Source: a virus
Reading direction: 5' to 3' (one strand)
DNA: 38,881 bases
Virus record (IMG/VR): IMGVR_UViG_3300011126_000130
Span: 1-38,881 of that record
The translations under genes and the position numbers were made by a program. The notes below the pieces were generated by a model, which ran no database searches, was not told the DNA's origin, and saw only the letters and a list, made by a program, of their open reading frames with translations. Shown here piece after piece: positions 12,715 to 21,770 of this stretch. Each line of letters begins with the position of its first letter. The first letter of the stretch is position 1.

Positions 12715-14298
12715 ATGACCGGAGTCAGAGACATGGAATGGATGAAGGTAGACTGCAACTACTTCCGCAACGAGAAGGTCGCAGAATCGGGGGTCGCGGG
12801 AGCGATCGTCTTCCTGGAGATCCTCTCGATGAACAGGACGGAGCGCCTCGGGGGGATCATCCCGGCGCGCAAGCTCAGGCCGAGGATCGTCTCGGCGAAG
12901 CTCCTCCTCCTCCTCGATGAGATCCAGGTGGAGGCTGGGATCGAGCGCCTCGTCGAGAACGAGCTTCTCGCCTTCTGCGAGGGAGAGACCGACTACGAGA
13001 TCGTAGGATGGGACGAGACCTGGGAGACCCCCCTCTCGCAGAACGAGAGGAACCGCCGACATCAGGCGAAGAAGAGGCTCGAAGAGGACCGGAAAACGAG
13101 GGAGAACGCCTCCTCCGTAACAAAGAAACGGAACGGTGAACGACTAGAGAGAGAGAAAGAGAGATTAACCCAGGAGAAGGAGAGCGAGCCTACAGGCGAA
13201 GCTCGCTCTCCTTCGACGAACGTCTCTCGTGGTACCGCCTCCTCCTCGGAACCGGAACCTGCGCCTGGGGGCTCCGGCTCCGATCCGGAGGCTGAGACCG
13301 TCGAGCTACCGAGGATGGCGAGAGCCCTACGACCAGAGTCGGACCCAGAGTCAACGAAGCATCGAATCGAGCCCTACTTCGGGGAGGCCAAGGTTCCAGG
13401 AGGGAAGCATAGCAAGCCCACCCAGAAGGAGCCTCCCTCCTCGCCTCCCGTAGAAACGGCCCCTGACGCGACTACCGAGACCCCCCCAGAGGCCGGAGCC
13501 CGTACAGAGCAATCTGAGGCCTCTCGCGGAGGACCTGTCGAGGAGGACTTCTATCCCGATGATCCGGACTTCTACGTCGGGAAGAAGCTCCCCTCGAAGG
13601 ACGAGAAGGAAACGATCCGGAAACAACGCGACGGAGAGGCCGACAAGGCCGACTGGGTCAAGTCGATCGGAGACACCCTCGCGATCAGGAAGGTCTACGC
13701 TAACGCCAAGGTCAAGAGAGCCCAGCTGGCCGAGGCGCTCTATCACGAGGGCTGGCGAGGAAGGGACGTCCTCAAGGCCTGGGAGGCGCTACGAACGAAC
13801 CCGGGAAGAGATCCCTCGCCGAAGGCCTTCTCGGACCTCTTGCACAGCGAGGAGCGTCGCAAGGGCGCTCTAACGAAGATCAGGACAAGGGAGAAACGGG
13901 CGAAGAACGTGGCCCATCCCTTCGGGATCGAGATCGAGGAGAAGCTCCAGAAGGAGGCGCGAGAGCTAGCTGAGGGCTGCGCCCTACTGACCGAGGACCA
14001 GATCAGGACGAGGCTTCTCGCGAGGCGCTACCTCGACCTAGTCAAGCACGGATCAGCCCACCACTCGACCCCAGAGGGTGCCCCCATCCCCTGGTCCCTA
14101 CCCGACGTTCCAGAGGACGAGAGAGCGATCATCATCCTCTCGGCAGGCGATTCGCTCAACGAGAAGGAGCTGACCCGCAAGGCTACGATCACAGCCAAGC
14201 AGCGAGGCCTCTCGGTACAGGCCTGCTTCGAGGCGGGTAGAGCAGCCGCGCTCAGTAAGCTCACCATCCACCCGGTACCGCCTACCTTCGAGGACTGA
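12715..14298 (+). CDS. DnaD-like replication protein
   Basis: 527 aa. Residues about 7-110 (MEWMKVDCNYFRNEKV, then GGIIPARKL, GIERLVENELLAFCEGE, EIVGWDETWE) resemble the winged-helix N-terminal domain of phage replisome organisers of the DnaD/DnaB-primosome type. Residues about 110-300 are a disordered linker, first Arg/Lys/Glu-rich, then Ser/Pro/Glu/Thr-rich. The C-terminal 220 residues are helical and basic. No helicase or polymerase is present in the window, so this protein probably marks the origin and recruits host replication proteins. It is the first rightward gene and is followed by a structured non-coding region that may be the origin. The start at 12715 has a good Shine-Dalgarno. 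Confidence 0.65.
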   Translation: MTGVRDMEWMKVDCNYFRNEKVAESGVAGAIVFLEILSMNRTERLGGIIPARKLRPRIVSAKLLLLLDEIQVEAGIERLVENELLAFCEGETDYEIVGWDETWETPLSQNERNRRHQAKKRLEEDRKTRENASSVTKKRNGERLEREKERLTQEKESEPTGEARSPSTNVSRGTASSSEPEPAPGGSGSDPEAETVELPRMARALRPESDPESTKHRIEPYFGEAKVPGGKHSKPTQKEPPSSPPVETAPDATTETPPEAGARTEQSEASRGGPVEEDFYPDDPDFYVGKKLPSKDEKETIRKQRDGEADKADWVKSIGDTLAIRKVYANAKVKRAQLAEALYHEGWRGRDVLKAWEALRTNPGRDPSPKAFSDLLHSEERRKGALTKIRTREKRAKNVAHPFGIEIEEKLQKEARELAEGCALLTEDQIRTRLLARRYLDLVKHGSAHHSTPEGAPIPWSLPDVPEDERAIIILSAGDSLNEKELTRKATITAKQRGLSVQACFEAGRAAALSKLTIHPVPPTFED

Positions 14299-14668
14299 GC
14301 CCCGTGCACAGCGAACACCCCCGCCTCTCGACGAAGACCGGCGCGGGGTTGACGCGGCGAGGGAGTCTCGGTATTCGTAGGAGTATCATCGAAGGCGTCG
14401 GGAGCGGCAGCTCTCGATGCCGAGGGGATCGAGCGAGCGAAGCGATGCGAGATGGGGGGAGCGCGATTGGCGGGAGGAAGCACGAAGCGCCGACGCACGG
14501 CGTCGCGGGTGCGGGCGAGGGGGAGAGCCAGTGGCCTCTCGTACCTCTTCGAGGGTGGCTTCCGATAACGGACCTTATCGGGTTTCGGTGGACCGTATCC
14601 CTGCCACTGGGGGGGGGTGGTCGAGAATCACAACGCGACCCCCCCAGGGGAAGGAGAGACCCGTAAGC
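14299..14668. other. Structured non-coding region between replication and terminase genes
   Basis: This is the largest gap in the plus arm. It holds a perfect CGACGC-ACG-GCGTCG hairpin (14491-14505). A closed multibranch unit has ends CCAGTGG (14528-14534) and CCACTGG (14604-14610) and contains CCTC-TTC-GAGG (14544-14554) and a 7-bp stem CCGATAA/TTATCGG (14562-14581). A G-run/C-run hairpin spans 14611-14645. A frame spanning 14304-14666 has Gly/Arg-biased composition and no ribosome-binding site and is not called. Position suggests a packaging start site (cos or pac), a replication origin or a non-coding RNA. Confidence 0.55.
14349..14377 (+). promoter_or_regulatory. Possible promoter for the terminase/structural genes
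   Basis: TTGACG (14349-14354) and TATTCG (14372-14377) are 17 bases apart. The -35 matches the sigma70 consensus at five of six positions, the -10 only at three. Its position upstream of the terminase genes makes it a candidate late promoter. Confidence 0.3.
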
Positions 14669-15457
14669 ATGTCAGACCGTGAATCCTTCCAACCTCATCC
14701 GTCCAGAAACCTCGACCGGGGCGGGCTGATCAGTCCCTCTGAACGGGAGACGACGGAGCCTCGGAGGCGGAAGGGGCGGGCTCTCTCGGTCTCGAAGCCG
14801 TGGCGTCCGTCGAGGAATCAGCTCGCGGCTCTCCGTGTCGCGATCGAGAACCCGGGGATCCGGGGAGCGAGAAGTATCGCGAGAGTCTGCGGGCTGCACT
14901 TCAAGACGGTTATGCAGTGGCGTCGGCGGGCGGAGTTCGTCGAGTGGTGGGAGAAGAGCCTTCTCTCCTACGTGCGGAAGCAGAGTGGGGTAGTCCTCGC
15001 GGAGCTTCTTCGCATCGTCCAGGATCCCGAGGTTCCGGAAGGAGCGAAGATCAAGGCGGGGCAAGTCTACCTCTCGCACGTTGCGCCGGTGGCCGATCCT
15101 ATGCAGGGCGCTCTTGCTGCGCTGACTGCGGCCTTCGGACCGGCTTCCGAGATTGCCTTCGCGGCTCGGGACGGCGCGACGGGGAACGAGATCTCGGCGA
15201 AGCTCTCGAAGAAGTCGTCGGCTCGGGACCTCGACGAGATGGGGATCGAGTCGGGAGCGATCGACGCGGCCTTCGAAGGGGCGGCGAAGAACGGAGCGGA
15301 GAAGGCTGTCGCCGAGATGCGGCAGGTCGAGGTCGAAGGGAAGGAACGGGCCGAGGGCGGGCGCGTGGGCGTGCCGAAGATCCTCACCCTCGATCACCTC
15401 GGGACGCAGGCTGTTCCGACGGTCTACCCGAACCGGATCGAGAGGATCGACTTGTGA
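14669..15457 (+). CDS. terS: Small terminase subunit-like protein
   Basis: 262 aa from an ATG at 14669, 12 bases after AAGGAG. The open frame extends further upstream, but through the structured non-coding region. An N-terminal basic tail is followed by a helix-turn-helix at about residues 62-90 (IRGARSIARVCGLHFKTVMQWRRR), as in small terminase DNA-recognition domains. Helical oligomerisation segments follow. The C-terminal part is Ala/Glu-rich. It lies upstream of the large terminase but is separated from it by three genes. The small subunit would bind the packaging site, plausibly in the adjacent upstream gap. Confidence 0.65.
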   Translation: MSDRESFQPHPSRNLDRGGLISPSERETTEPRRRKGRALSVSKPWRPSRNQLAALRVAIENPGIRGARSIARVCGLHFKTVMQWRRRAEFVEWWEKSLLSYVRKQSGVVLAELLRIVQDPEVPEGAKIKAGQVYLSHVAPVADPMQGALAALTAAFGPASEIAFAARDGATGNEISAKLSKKSSARDLDEMGIESGAIDAAFEGAAKNGAEKAVAEMRQVEVEGKERAEGGRVGVPKILTLDHLGTQAVPTVYPNRIERIDL

Positions 15458-15870
15458 TTCCGGATCGCGAGAAGCTGACGGCGAAGGAGGTCCTCTTCTC
15501 CGAGAAGAAGAAGGTCGCCTCGATGGAGAACCTCTACCCGGCGACGCTCGTCTCCGACTACGCGCTCGTGCTTCTCGTCGCGAACTGGCCTCGGGTTGGC
15601 AAGGGAGGGTTCGACGGCTCTCTGATTTTCGAGCCCGTGAAAGACCAAGACGATTGGGACACCCTTTGGGATCTCGCCGTGTTCGACCTCGAAGACGTCG
15701 CCGTCGCGCTCGGGACGAACCTCCTCCGGGCTTGCTCCGTGTTCGAGCAGGCTGTCCTCCTCCGGATCATCTTCCCGGACGGGACCGTTCCCGAGGAAGC
15801 TCGGAAGGCGGCGAAGGGCCTCGCGATGGCTGCGATCGAGGTCGCTCGGAAGAAGGGCTTCGCTCGATGA
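15454..15870 (+). CDS. Protein of unknown function in the terminase cluster
   Basis: 138 aa from a GTG that overlaps the previous stop (GTGA), with GAGAGG upstream. The sequence is mostly helical: NLYPATLVSDYALVLLVANWPRVGKGGFDGSLIF, then FDLEDVAVALGTNLLRACSVFEQAVLLRIIFPDG and a basic C-terminus. No family recognised. The hydrophobic character of YALVLLVANW and VFEQAVLLRIIF fits a packed helical core rather than membrane segments. Confidence 0.7.
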   Translation: MIPDREKLTAKEVLFSEKKKVASMENLYPATLVSDYALVLLVANWPRVGKGGFDGSLIFEPVKDQDDWDTLWDLAVFDLEDVAVALGTNLLRACSVFEQAVLLRIIFPDGTVPEEARKAAKGLAMAAIEVARKKGFAR

Positions 15871-16013
15871 CACCGGAGGACCGGGAGTTCTTCGAGGAGC
15901 GGGCAGCGATCCGAGAGTTCGATGGTATCCTCCCGAGAGCCGAGGCGGAGCGACTCGCGCTCCGGGACCTCGTCGCCGAACGTAAACGCAGAAGCAAGGA
16001 GCAAGCTCGATGA
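15867..16013 (+). CDS. 48-aa charged peptide
   Basis: 48 aa, joined by ATGA overlaps to the genes on both sides. It is a single charged helix (MTPEDREFFEERAAIREFDG, then ILPRAEAERLALRDLVAERKRR). Its last codons (AAG GAG CAA GCT CGA TGA) double as the ribosome-binding site of the 647-aa gene, whose leader GGAGCAAGCTCGATG is a variant of the conserved signal. The precise couplings support it as real. No function assigned. Confidence 0.65.
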   Translation: MTPEDREFFEERAAIREFDGILPRAEAERLALRDLVAERKRRSKEQAR

Positions 16014-17953
16014 CGCTACGAATCCTGAACCCTACCCGGTACGCTCGCCAGCAATGGGTCCTCTTCGGATCCGAGATGGAACAGATGGCCGGGATCTCCG
16101 TTCGCTCGAACCCCGGCGGCTCGATCTTCGCGGTGCCCGTCCTCGCACCTGTCGGGTCAACGCTGGTATCCAACGAGGCGATCGAGGCGGCGATCGAGAT
16201 GGTCTCCGACCTCGACTTCCTCTCCCCGGCGGTCAAGGCGACGATCGGAGGAGGCCTCTTCCGACCAGAGTTCGTTGTCGACGGCGTCTCCTATCCACTG
16301 ACTCTCAAGAAGTCGACTTGGACCGCCAACCTCCCGGGCTCGATCGAACCGGCGATCACTAAGTTCGAGTGGCGTTGCCAAGGTCCGGGCTTCTACGGAC
16401 GCCTATGGACGATCCTCGGACGCGGCGATTCAGTGATGCCCTTCGAGGCAATGATCTCCTTCGAGAACCTGACGACGACGGAGGCGAAGACAAGGAAGGT
16501 CGCCTTCCGCTGCGGAGGGAAGATGCCGCCGGTCTTCGTGAAGGTCTACTCCGTGAACTCCCCCGAGGGAGTCGCCTTCGAGGCGAAGGTCACGGACCGG
16601 CAGTCGATCTCGTTCGACGGAGCCTTCCTCTTCTACTCGGCGACGAAGCTCGTCCTCTCGAAGCACGGCGAACGGAACGACCTCCTCTCGGCGTGGAGCG
16701 GACCTCTCGTCGGAGGACCGGACTCCGAGATGCTGCAAGGACCTTGGCATCGCGACCCGTGGCCCTTGACTGAGGGTTCACATCTTCTAAACAGTTCACA
16801 GAAACTAAACGCATTCATGCGAAGGAGGGATGATCTCCTCGCATACGTCGGCTGGATCGGCTCGAAGAGGCCTGGGGACACGGGAGAACAGGGGGGATTC
16901 GGGGCTTGGCAGGGCTTCGACTCCTACGCATACGTAGGATCTCGCGGCAGGATGCCGGAGAAGACCCTCTATCTCGACGGGCAGATCGCTCGGCAAGAGG
17001 TGAATCGTCCGATCATGTTCTTCGAGGAGGACGGGGAGATCGCTCTCGCGAGGAATCATCCCGACTGGATCTCCTTCACGGAAGGCCTCCACTACGACAC
17101 GAACGTCTGTCCGGACCGGATGCGGAGGAAGGACCAGACCGGCGGGTTCTACAATCCGAACTGGCTACCGAACGACGACGAGCATGACGTCTCCGCGCTA
17201 TGGCCTTCGGTGGACGTTCTCGCGAACGACGGCGAAGCCTCCCGCCTCGCGCTGGAGATGAAGGCGCAGCACTGGATCGCAAGGCACACACTCCCCTCGA
17301 AGAAGCCTCGCTGGCCTACCGCCGGAGCTGGAACCGGACGCCACATCGGACGCGGCTTCCTGAACGTCGCCGACAACTACCGGGCAACCGGCAACCTCGA
17401 ACTCCTCAACCACGCGAAGGCGCGGTTCCACGAGACGATCGAGCCACACTTCGCCGGACCTCTCCCTGCGATCCCTGTCTATCGGGTGATCTGCGGCGAC
17501 AACCGAGTCTTCAAAGGGAAGAAGTGCGGCTGGATCTGCTGGGAGGACGGGATCTTCTGCATGGGTCTCGACGCATTCCGGCAGGTTCTCGTCGATGCGG
17601 GATGGCATACAACCGCTCTTGCCGTCGAGAGGATCGTCAACCTCGTCGCAAAGAGCCTCCTCCTTCACGCCTTCTGGTGGGAAGGGCCTGAGTTGAAGTT
17701 CGCTCAGAGGATCTCCTGGGAGCTGGAGGGGAAGGAGTTCCCCTCGACTTGGTACGGAGACGAGGACTTCTGCGTCGACGATACCGGGACCGACTACAAG
17801 AACTGGATGCGAGCCGTCCTCTCGATCGGAGAGCGTTGGTCGAACGACGAGACCGAGACCGGGAAGGCGGCGCACCTTCGCGCCAAGCTCTTCCGAGCCT
17901 ACCTCGGAGACCCTGTCGACTACCGCTTGCAGAAGTACGACGGGGTTCTATGA
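16010..17953 (+). CDS. Large protein of possible alpha/alpha-toroid fold, between small and large terminase
   Basis: 647 aa. The first 250 residues look beta-rich (FVVDGVSYPLTLKKSTWTAN, FEWRCQGPGFYGRLWTI), like the N-terminal domain of large carbohydrate-active enzymes. The rest is rich in Trp, His and acid residues with helix pairs: HPDWISFTEGLHYDTNVCPDR, LPNDDEHDVSALWPSVDVL, EMKAQHWIARHTL, GTGRHIGRGFLNVADNYRATG. These fit an (alpha/alpha)n toroid such as exo-rhamnogalacturonan or YetA-like lyases, but I cannot assign a family. It is ATGA-linked on both sides and has no signal peptide. It may be a virion protein or a polysaccharide-degrading enzyme. The position inside the terminase cluster is unusual. 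Confidence 0.7.
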   Translation: MTLRILNPTRYARQQWVLFGSEMEQMAGISVRSNPGGSIFAVPVLAPVGSTLVSNEAIEAAIEMVSDLDFLSPAVKATIGGGLFRPEFVVDGVSYPLTLKKSTWTANLPGSIEPAITKFEWRCQGPGFYGRLWTILGRGDSVMPFEAMISFENLTTTEAKTRKVAFRCGGKMPPVFVKVYSVNSPEGVAFEAKVTDRQSISFDGAFLFYSATKLVLSKHGERNDLLSAWSGPLVGGPDSEMLQGPWHRDPWPLTEGSHLLNSSQKLNAFMRRRDDLLAYVGWIGSKRPGDTGEQGGFGAWQGFDSYAYVGSRGRMPEKTLYLDGQIARQEVNRPIMFFEEDGEIALARNHPDWISFTEGLHYDTNVCPDRMRRKDQTGGFYNPNWLPNDDEHDVSALWPSVDVLANDGEASRLALEMKAQHWIARHTLPSKKPRWPTAGAGTGRHIGRGFLNVADNYRATGNLELLNHAKARFHETIEPHFAGPLPAIPVYRVICGDNRVFKGKKCGWICWEDGIFCMGLDAFRQVLVDAGWHTTALAVERIVNLVAKSLLLHAFWWEGPELKFAQRISWELEGKEFPSTWYGDEDFCVDDTGTDYKNWMRAVLSIGERWSNDETETGKAAHLRAKLFRAYLGDPVDYRLQKYDGVL

Positions 17954-19500
17954 AGGCGAAGGACCTCTTCGCCGACAAAGGGCGATGGGACCCGACGCTC
18001 GTCGCATGGTTCGAAGAGCATCGGAAGCGATGGGAGCGCGGAGAGATCCGTCTCTCCGACTACATCTCGGCATGGAAGGAAGTCCAGGACGACGCCGGAC
18101 ACCTTCGGAAGGTCCCTATGTGGTACCCGGAGCCTCTCGATTCGAAGTGCATCTTCGACAAGGGTGAGCTCTATGACCGGATTGACTACAAACCGGCGCA
18201 CCCTTCCTGCAAGCTCCACGCCTCGACGGCGCACTTCAAGAGCCTCGCGGGGGGCTCCCGTTACGGGAAGAGCTTCGCGGCGGCGATGGAGGTCCTCCCT
18301 CTTGTCCTCTCGCCGGGAACGCAGGGCTGGATCGTCGGCCCCGAGTACATCAACACGATCAAGGAGTTCGGCTACATCATCGAGGCGTCGATCGAGCATC
18401 CGAAGTTGGGACCGATCCTCAAACCCTACATCGAGAAGTTCCACAACCGACCGGACGCCGGAGCTATGGAGCTGGTCTTCAACTGGGGACCGGGCTACCC
18501 CCGGAGCTTCATGAAGTGTAAGTCGGCGCAGCAGGCGAGGTCGGCGGCGCTCCTCTCGGAGGAACTCGATTGGATGCTCGTCTGCGAAGCTCCGCTGATC
18601 GACGAGTTCACGTTCGAAGAGCGGCTCCGTATGCGCATGGTCAACCGAGATGGGATGATGGTCTTCCCCGCCTCCCCCGCCGGAATGGGCTGGACGAACC
18701 GTCTCTTCAACAAAGGCCTGACCGGGGATGACCCAGACTACTTCTCGATTCGGGCCGACACGCGGGCGAACCCGACGATCGACCTCCACTCGATCGCTCG
18801 ATGGACCGAGGAGATGGACGACCACGCCTGGGACGAACAGGTTCTCGGGAAGGCTCGTCCGAAGCATGGCCTCATCTACCCAGGCTTCGACGCGGACATC
18901 CACGTTCGATCCTTCCGCCTCGACTGGCCGAAGAAGGGTTGGAAGAGGTATTGCTCCTTCGACTTCGGCTTCCAGGATCCGTTCGTTTGCCTTTGGGCGG
19001 CGAAGGACGAGGACGGGCGCTTCTACATCTATCGCGAGTTCTACCGGAAGCAGCAACTCCACGACGACGTAGTCAGCTACATCGCGAAGGCGGAGGGCTT
19101 CGAGTTCAAGCGAGACGCTCGAACCGGGCGCATCCGCCTCGCCGGTCCACACGGCCAGAAGGAGAAGATCACCCAGCGCGTTGCGGACTGGGATGCACAG
19201 GGAAGAGCCGAACTCCTCTCTCGCGGAGTCCGAACGAGACGCGCCAAGAAAGAGATCCTCCCCGGAATCGAGACAGTCTCGCATTATTTCAAGGTCCAGC
19301 GCGACGGTCGTCCGAGGCTCTTCATCCACCGATCCTGCAAGAACCTCATCCGGGAGCTAATGGCCTACGAGTGGGGAAAACAAGGCGGTGACGCGCCGAA
19401 GGACAAGCAGGATGACCACGCTCTCGACTCCCTCCGCTACCTCTTGCACACTCTCGGGGGGATAAAGAAACGGAACCTCGGCGTCCGAGTTGGGGCTTGA
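17950..19500 (+). CDS. terL: Large terminase subunit
   Basis: 516 aa from the ATG overlapping the upstream stop. The ATPase domain has Walker A GGSRYGKS (101-108), a Walker B-like LDWMLVCEA (206-214, with Cys in place of the usual Asp) and the coupling segment MMVFPASPAGMGW (236-248). The RNase H-like nuclease domain has a first acidic residue at D338 (YCSFDFGFQDPF) and the final motif KDKQDDHALDSLRYLL near the C-terminus. It pumps DNA into proheads and cuts the concatemer. It is followed directly by the portal gene. Confidence 0.92.
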   Translation: MKAKDLFADKGRWDPTLVAWFEEHRKRWERGEIRLSDYISAWKEVQDDAGHLRKVPMWYPEPLDSKCIFDKGELYDRIDYKPAHPSCKLHASTAHFKSLAGGSRYGKSFAAAMEVLPLVLSPGTQGWIVGPEYINTIKEFGYIIEASIEHPKLGPILKPYIEKFHNRPDAGAMELVFNWGPGYPRSFMKCKSAQQARSAALLSEELDWMLVCEAPLIDEFTFEERLRMRMVNRDGMMVFPASPAGMGWTNRLFNKGLTGDDPDYFSIRADTRANPTIDLHSIARWTEEMDDHAWDEQVLGKARPKHGLIYPGFDADIHVRSFRLDWPKKGWKRYCSFDFGFQDPFVCLWAAKDEDGRFYIYREFYRKQQLHDDVVSYIAKAEGFEFKRDARTGRIRLAGPHGQKEKITQRVADWDAQGRAELLSRGVRTRRAKKEILPGIETVSHYFKVQRDGRPRLFIHRSCKNLIRELMAYEWGKQGGDAPKDKQDDHALDSLRYLLHTLGGIKKRNLGVRVGA

Positions 19501-19541
19501 CATACCCCCCCCTTGCCCGGTCAAGATCACGGAAACCCGAC

Positions 19542-21770
19542 ATGGGGGAAGGGATGACGAGGATCGAAGAGCCGGGAGCAAGCACGACGAAGGCAACGGA
19601 ACCGACCTCGAAGAAGTCGGCGACGTTCAAGCCGTTGGCTGCGCATATCAAAGGCATGGGCGGCGCTCGTCCTGTCTTCGACCTCTCCTCGATGGAGAAG
19701 GCTGCGGAGATCAACGTCTGGGTCTACGCCTCCGTGTATCGGATCGCGAAGACCCTCGCGTCGATTCGCCCGATGGTCGTCGAGACCGGGACGGAGATCG
19801 AGTCGAAGAGCCCTGACGCAAAGAGGATCCTGGACATCCTCCGCCGGGCAAACTCGCATCAGACCTACCAAGCGTTCGCGATCTCCTACTTCGTCCATAA
19901 GCTCCTCGACGGAGAGGCCTTCATCGAGAAGGGACGAGACCTCGCCGGGCGCACGAACCGCTTCTTCATCATCCCTCCCGCTGCGATCGACGTCTTCCCG
20001 GACAGCTCCGGGGTGAATCTCTTCGGAGGCTTCAAAGCTCGGATCGCAGGCAAGACCGTCTCCTATGGACCGGACGACATCATTCCGGTTATCAACTACA
20101 ACCCCAAGACGCCTTACCGAGGCCTCTCTCCGGTCGCACCTATCCGGCGAGAGATCGAGGTCGACGTCAACGCACTCCTCTACAACGCCTCTCTCCTTGA
20201 GAACTTCGGGCGTCCGGGAGGAGTCCTCGAACCCAAAGAGGGTGAGATGTTCGGCGAGGACGAGTTCCTCTCGATCGCCGAGAGCATCCGGGAGCAACTC
20301 TCCGGCGCGAAGAGCGCGGGAGATCTCCTCATCCTTCCCGCCGGTTTCAACTGGAAGCCGGACACTGTCTCGAACCGCGACCTCCAGTTCTTGGACGGTC
20401 GCAGGTACTCCCGCGAAGCGATCTCCGCAGCCTTCGGAGCCGCTCCAACCCATGTCAACAACTTTGATTCTGCGACCTACGCTAACGCGAAGGAACAGCA
20501 GACGGTCTTCTGGGATCACGTAGGGAAGCCGGAACTCGCTGAGTTCTTCGGTCCTATGACGGAGTTCTGGATCCAACCGGAGATCTCCTCCGGGCTGGAG
20601 CTGGTTCCTGATTTCAAGCAGATCGCGGCTCTAACTGGTGAACTTGACAAGCGGCGGGAACAGTCTCGGGCGGACTACCAAGCGGGAACTGCGACTTTGA
20701 ATGAGGCTAGAATCCTGGCGGGTCGGGAGCCCGTCGCGGGTGGGGACGTCTTGCTAATGCCGCTGGCTCAGAATCCGATAGCGGTCGAGGACTTGGGCAG
20801 CGCGATCGCTGCAAGTGGGGAACCGGAACCTGCGCCACCAGAGAGAGACGCTGCTTCGGCGCGGGTGGAGGTCGTCAAAGCCTCCGCTCGTGTCCGGGGC
20901 GTTTCCCGGGAGGCGATCGGGAACTCGATCGAGCGGCAGCAGAAGAGGCTCTCCGCCTCGATCTCGATCCTGATGCAGAAGCAGAGCGAGAGGCTCGGGG
21001 ATCGCGTCCGGGAGTCCGGGATGCTTCCCTCGAACGTCGACTCGATCTTCTCGACCGAAGGAGAGATGTCCGACTCGATGCGGATCCTTGTCCCGGAGAT
21101 CCTCGCCGTGATCAAGGCGGGAGGCGAGGAGACCCTCCGCCGGTTCGGGTTCGAGAAGCGCGGTCCGGTCTACGTCGCAAAGGACGAGACTCCGTTCGTG
21201 TCCGAGGTCTCCTCGATCACTTCGAACTTCAACCTCGGCAATCAGAGGATCCTCGACCACATCGAGAAGCACTTCACGACGCGGATCCGAAACATCACGG
21301 AGACGACTCGCGAGGCTGTGATGAAGGAGATCCAGGCAGGGCTCGACAACGGAGAGAGCCCAATGGAGATCGCATCGAGGATCGAGAAGATCCCCGTCTT
21401 CAACGCGGCGCGGGCGCTCAAGATTGCACAAACGGAGGTCGTCGGAGCCTACAACCTCGGGGGGCAAGAGGCCTTCATCGAGGCTGGCACTCCGCGCAAG
21501 TCGTGGCTATCGTCCCTCGACGAACTCACGAGAGACAGCCACCTCGAAGCAGAGCAACGATATTCGGCGGAGCCCATCCTGGTAGGAGACGACTTCGTTC
21601 TGATCGACAACGAGAGAGGAACGGAGACGGAACTCAGCTTTCCGGGAGACCCGCAAGCTGCGGCCCACGAGACGGTGAACTGTCGCTGCTCTCTTGTTCC
21701 GGAGAGCGACGAGAAGGCGTTCTTCTTTGGCCTTCAGTGCCTCGAAGAACTTCGGAGGACGATGCAATGA
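19542..21770 (+). CDS. Portal protein fused to a MuF-like head morphogenesis domain
   Basis: 742 aa. An HK97-type portal occupies roughly residues 35-400 (VYRIAKTLASIRPMVV, GPDDIIPVINYNPKTPYRGL, SREAISAAFGAAPTHVNN). A Pro/Ala/Glu linker and helical region follow. The C-terminal 170 residues form a Mu F-like domain: ARALKIAQTEVVGAYNLGG, SWLSSLDELTRDSHLEAEQ, AAAHETVNCRCSLVP. In many phages these are separate genes; here one polypeptide builds the portal and carries the minor head domain. The start is uncertain: a TTG at 19497 would give a TTGA overlap with terL and 15 more residues, and an ATG at 19554 is also possible. The end overlaps the protease gene (ATGA). Confidence 0.9.
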   Translation: MGEGMTRIEEPGASTTKATEPTSKKSATFKPLAAHIKGMGGARPVFDLSSMEKAAEINVWVYASVYRIAKTLASIRPMVVETGTEIESKSPDAKRILDILRRANSHQTYQAFAISYFVHKLLDGEAFIEKGRDLAGRTNRFFIIPPAAIDVFPDSSGVNLFGGFKARIAGKTVSYGPDDIIPVINYNPKTPYRGLSPVAPIRREIEVDVNALLYNASLLENFGRPGGVLEPKEGEMFGEDEFLSIAESIREQLSGAKSAGDLLILPAGFNWKPDTVSNRDLQFLDGRRYSREAISAAFGAAPTHVNNFDSATYANAKEQQTVFWDHVGKPELAEFFGPMTEFWIQPEISSGLELVPDFKQIAALTGELDKRREQSRADYQAGTATLNEARILAGREPVAGGDVLLMPLAQNPIAVEDLGSAIAASGEPEPAPPERDAASARVEVVKASARVRGVSREAIGNSIERQQKRLSASISILMQKQSERLGDRVRESGMLPSNVDSIFSTEGEMSDSMRILVPEILAVIKAGGEETLRRFGFEKRGPVYVAKDETPFVSEVSSITSNFNLGNQRILDHIEKHFTTRIRNITETTREAVMKEIQAGLDNGESPMEIASRIEKIPVFNAARALKIAQTEVVGAYNLGGQEAFIEAGTPRKSWLSSLDELTRDSHLEAEQRYSAEPILVGDDFVLIDNERGTETELSFPGDPQAAAHETVNCRCSLVPESDEKAFFFGLQCLEELRRTMQ

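Noticed and set aside
14528-14610. tRNA-like cloverleaf (7-bp closing stem with inner hairpins)
   Set aside because: The inner stems do not have tRNA proportions: the anticodon-like arm has a 7-bp stem and a 6-base loop, and no T-loop or D-loop consensus is present.
14304-14666. A 120-codon plus-strand open frame filling the gap before the small terminase gene
   Set aside because: No ribosome-binding site before its GTG, Gly/Arg-heavy composition unlike neighbours, and it runs through several hairpins; high GC alone keeps such frames open.
19497-19526. A TTGACA -35 element just before the portal gene
   Set aside because: TTGACA at 19497 is followed at 17 bases by TCAAGA, which is a poor -10; the hexamer is part of the terL stop and the next codons.
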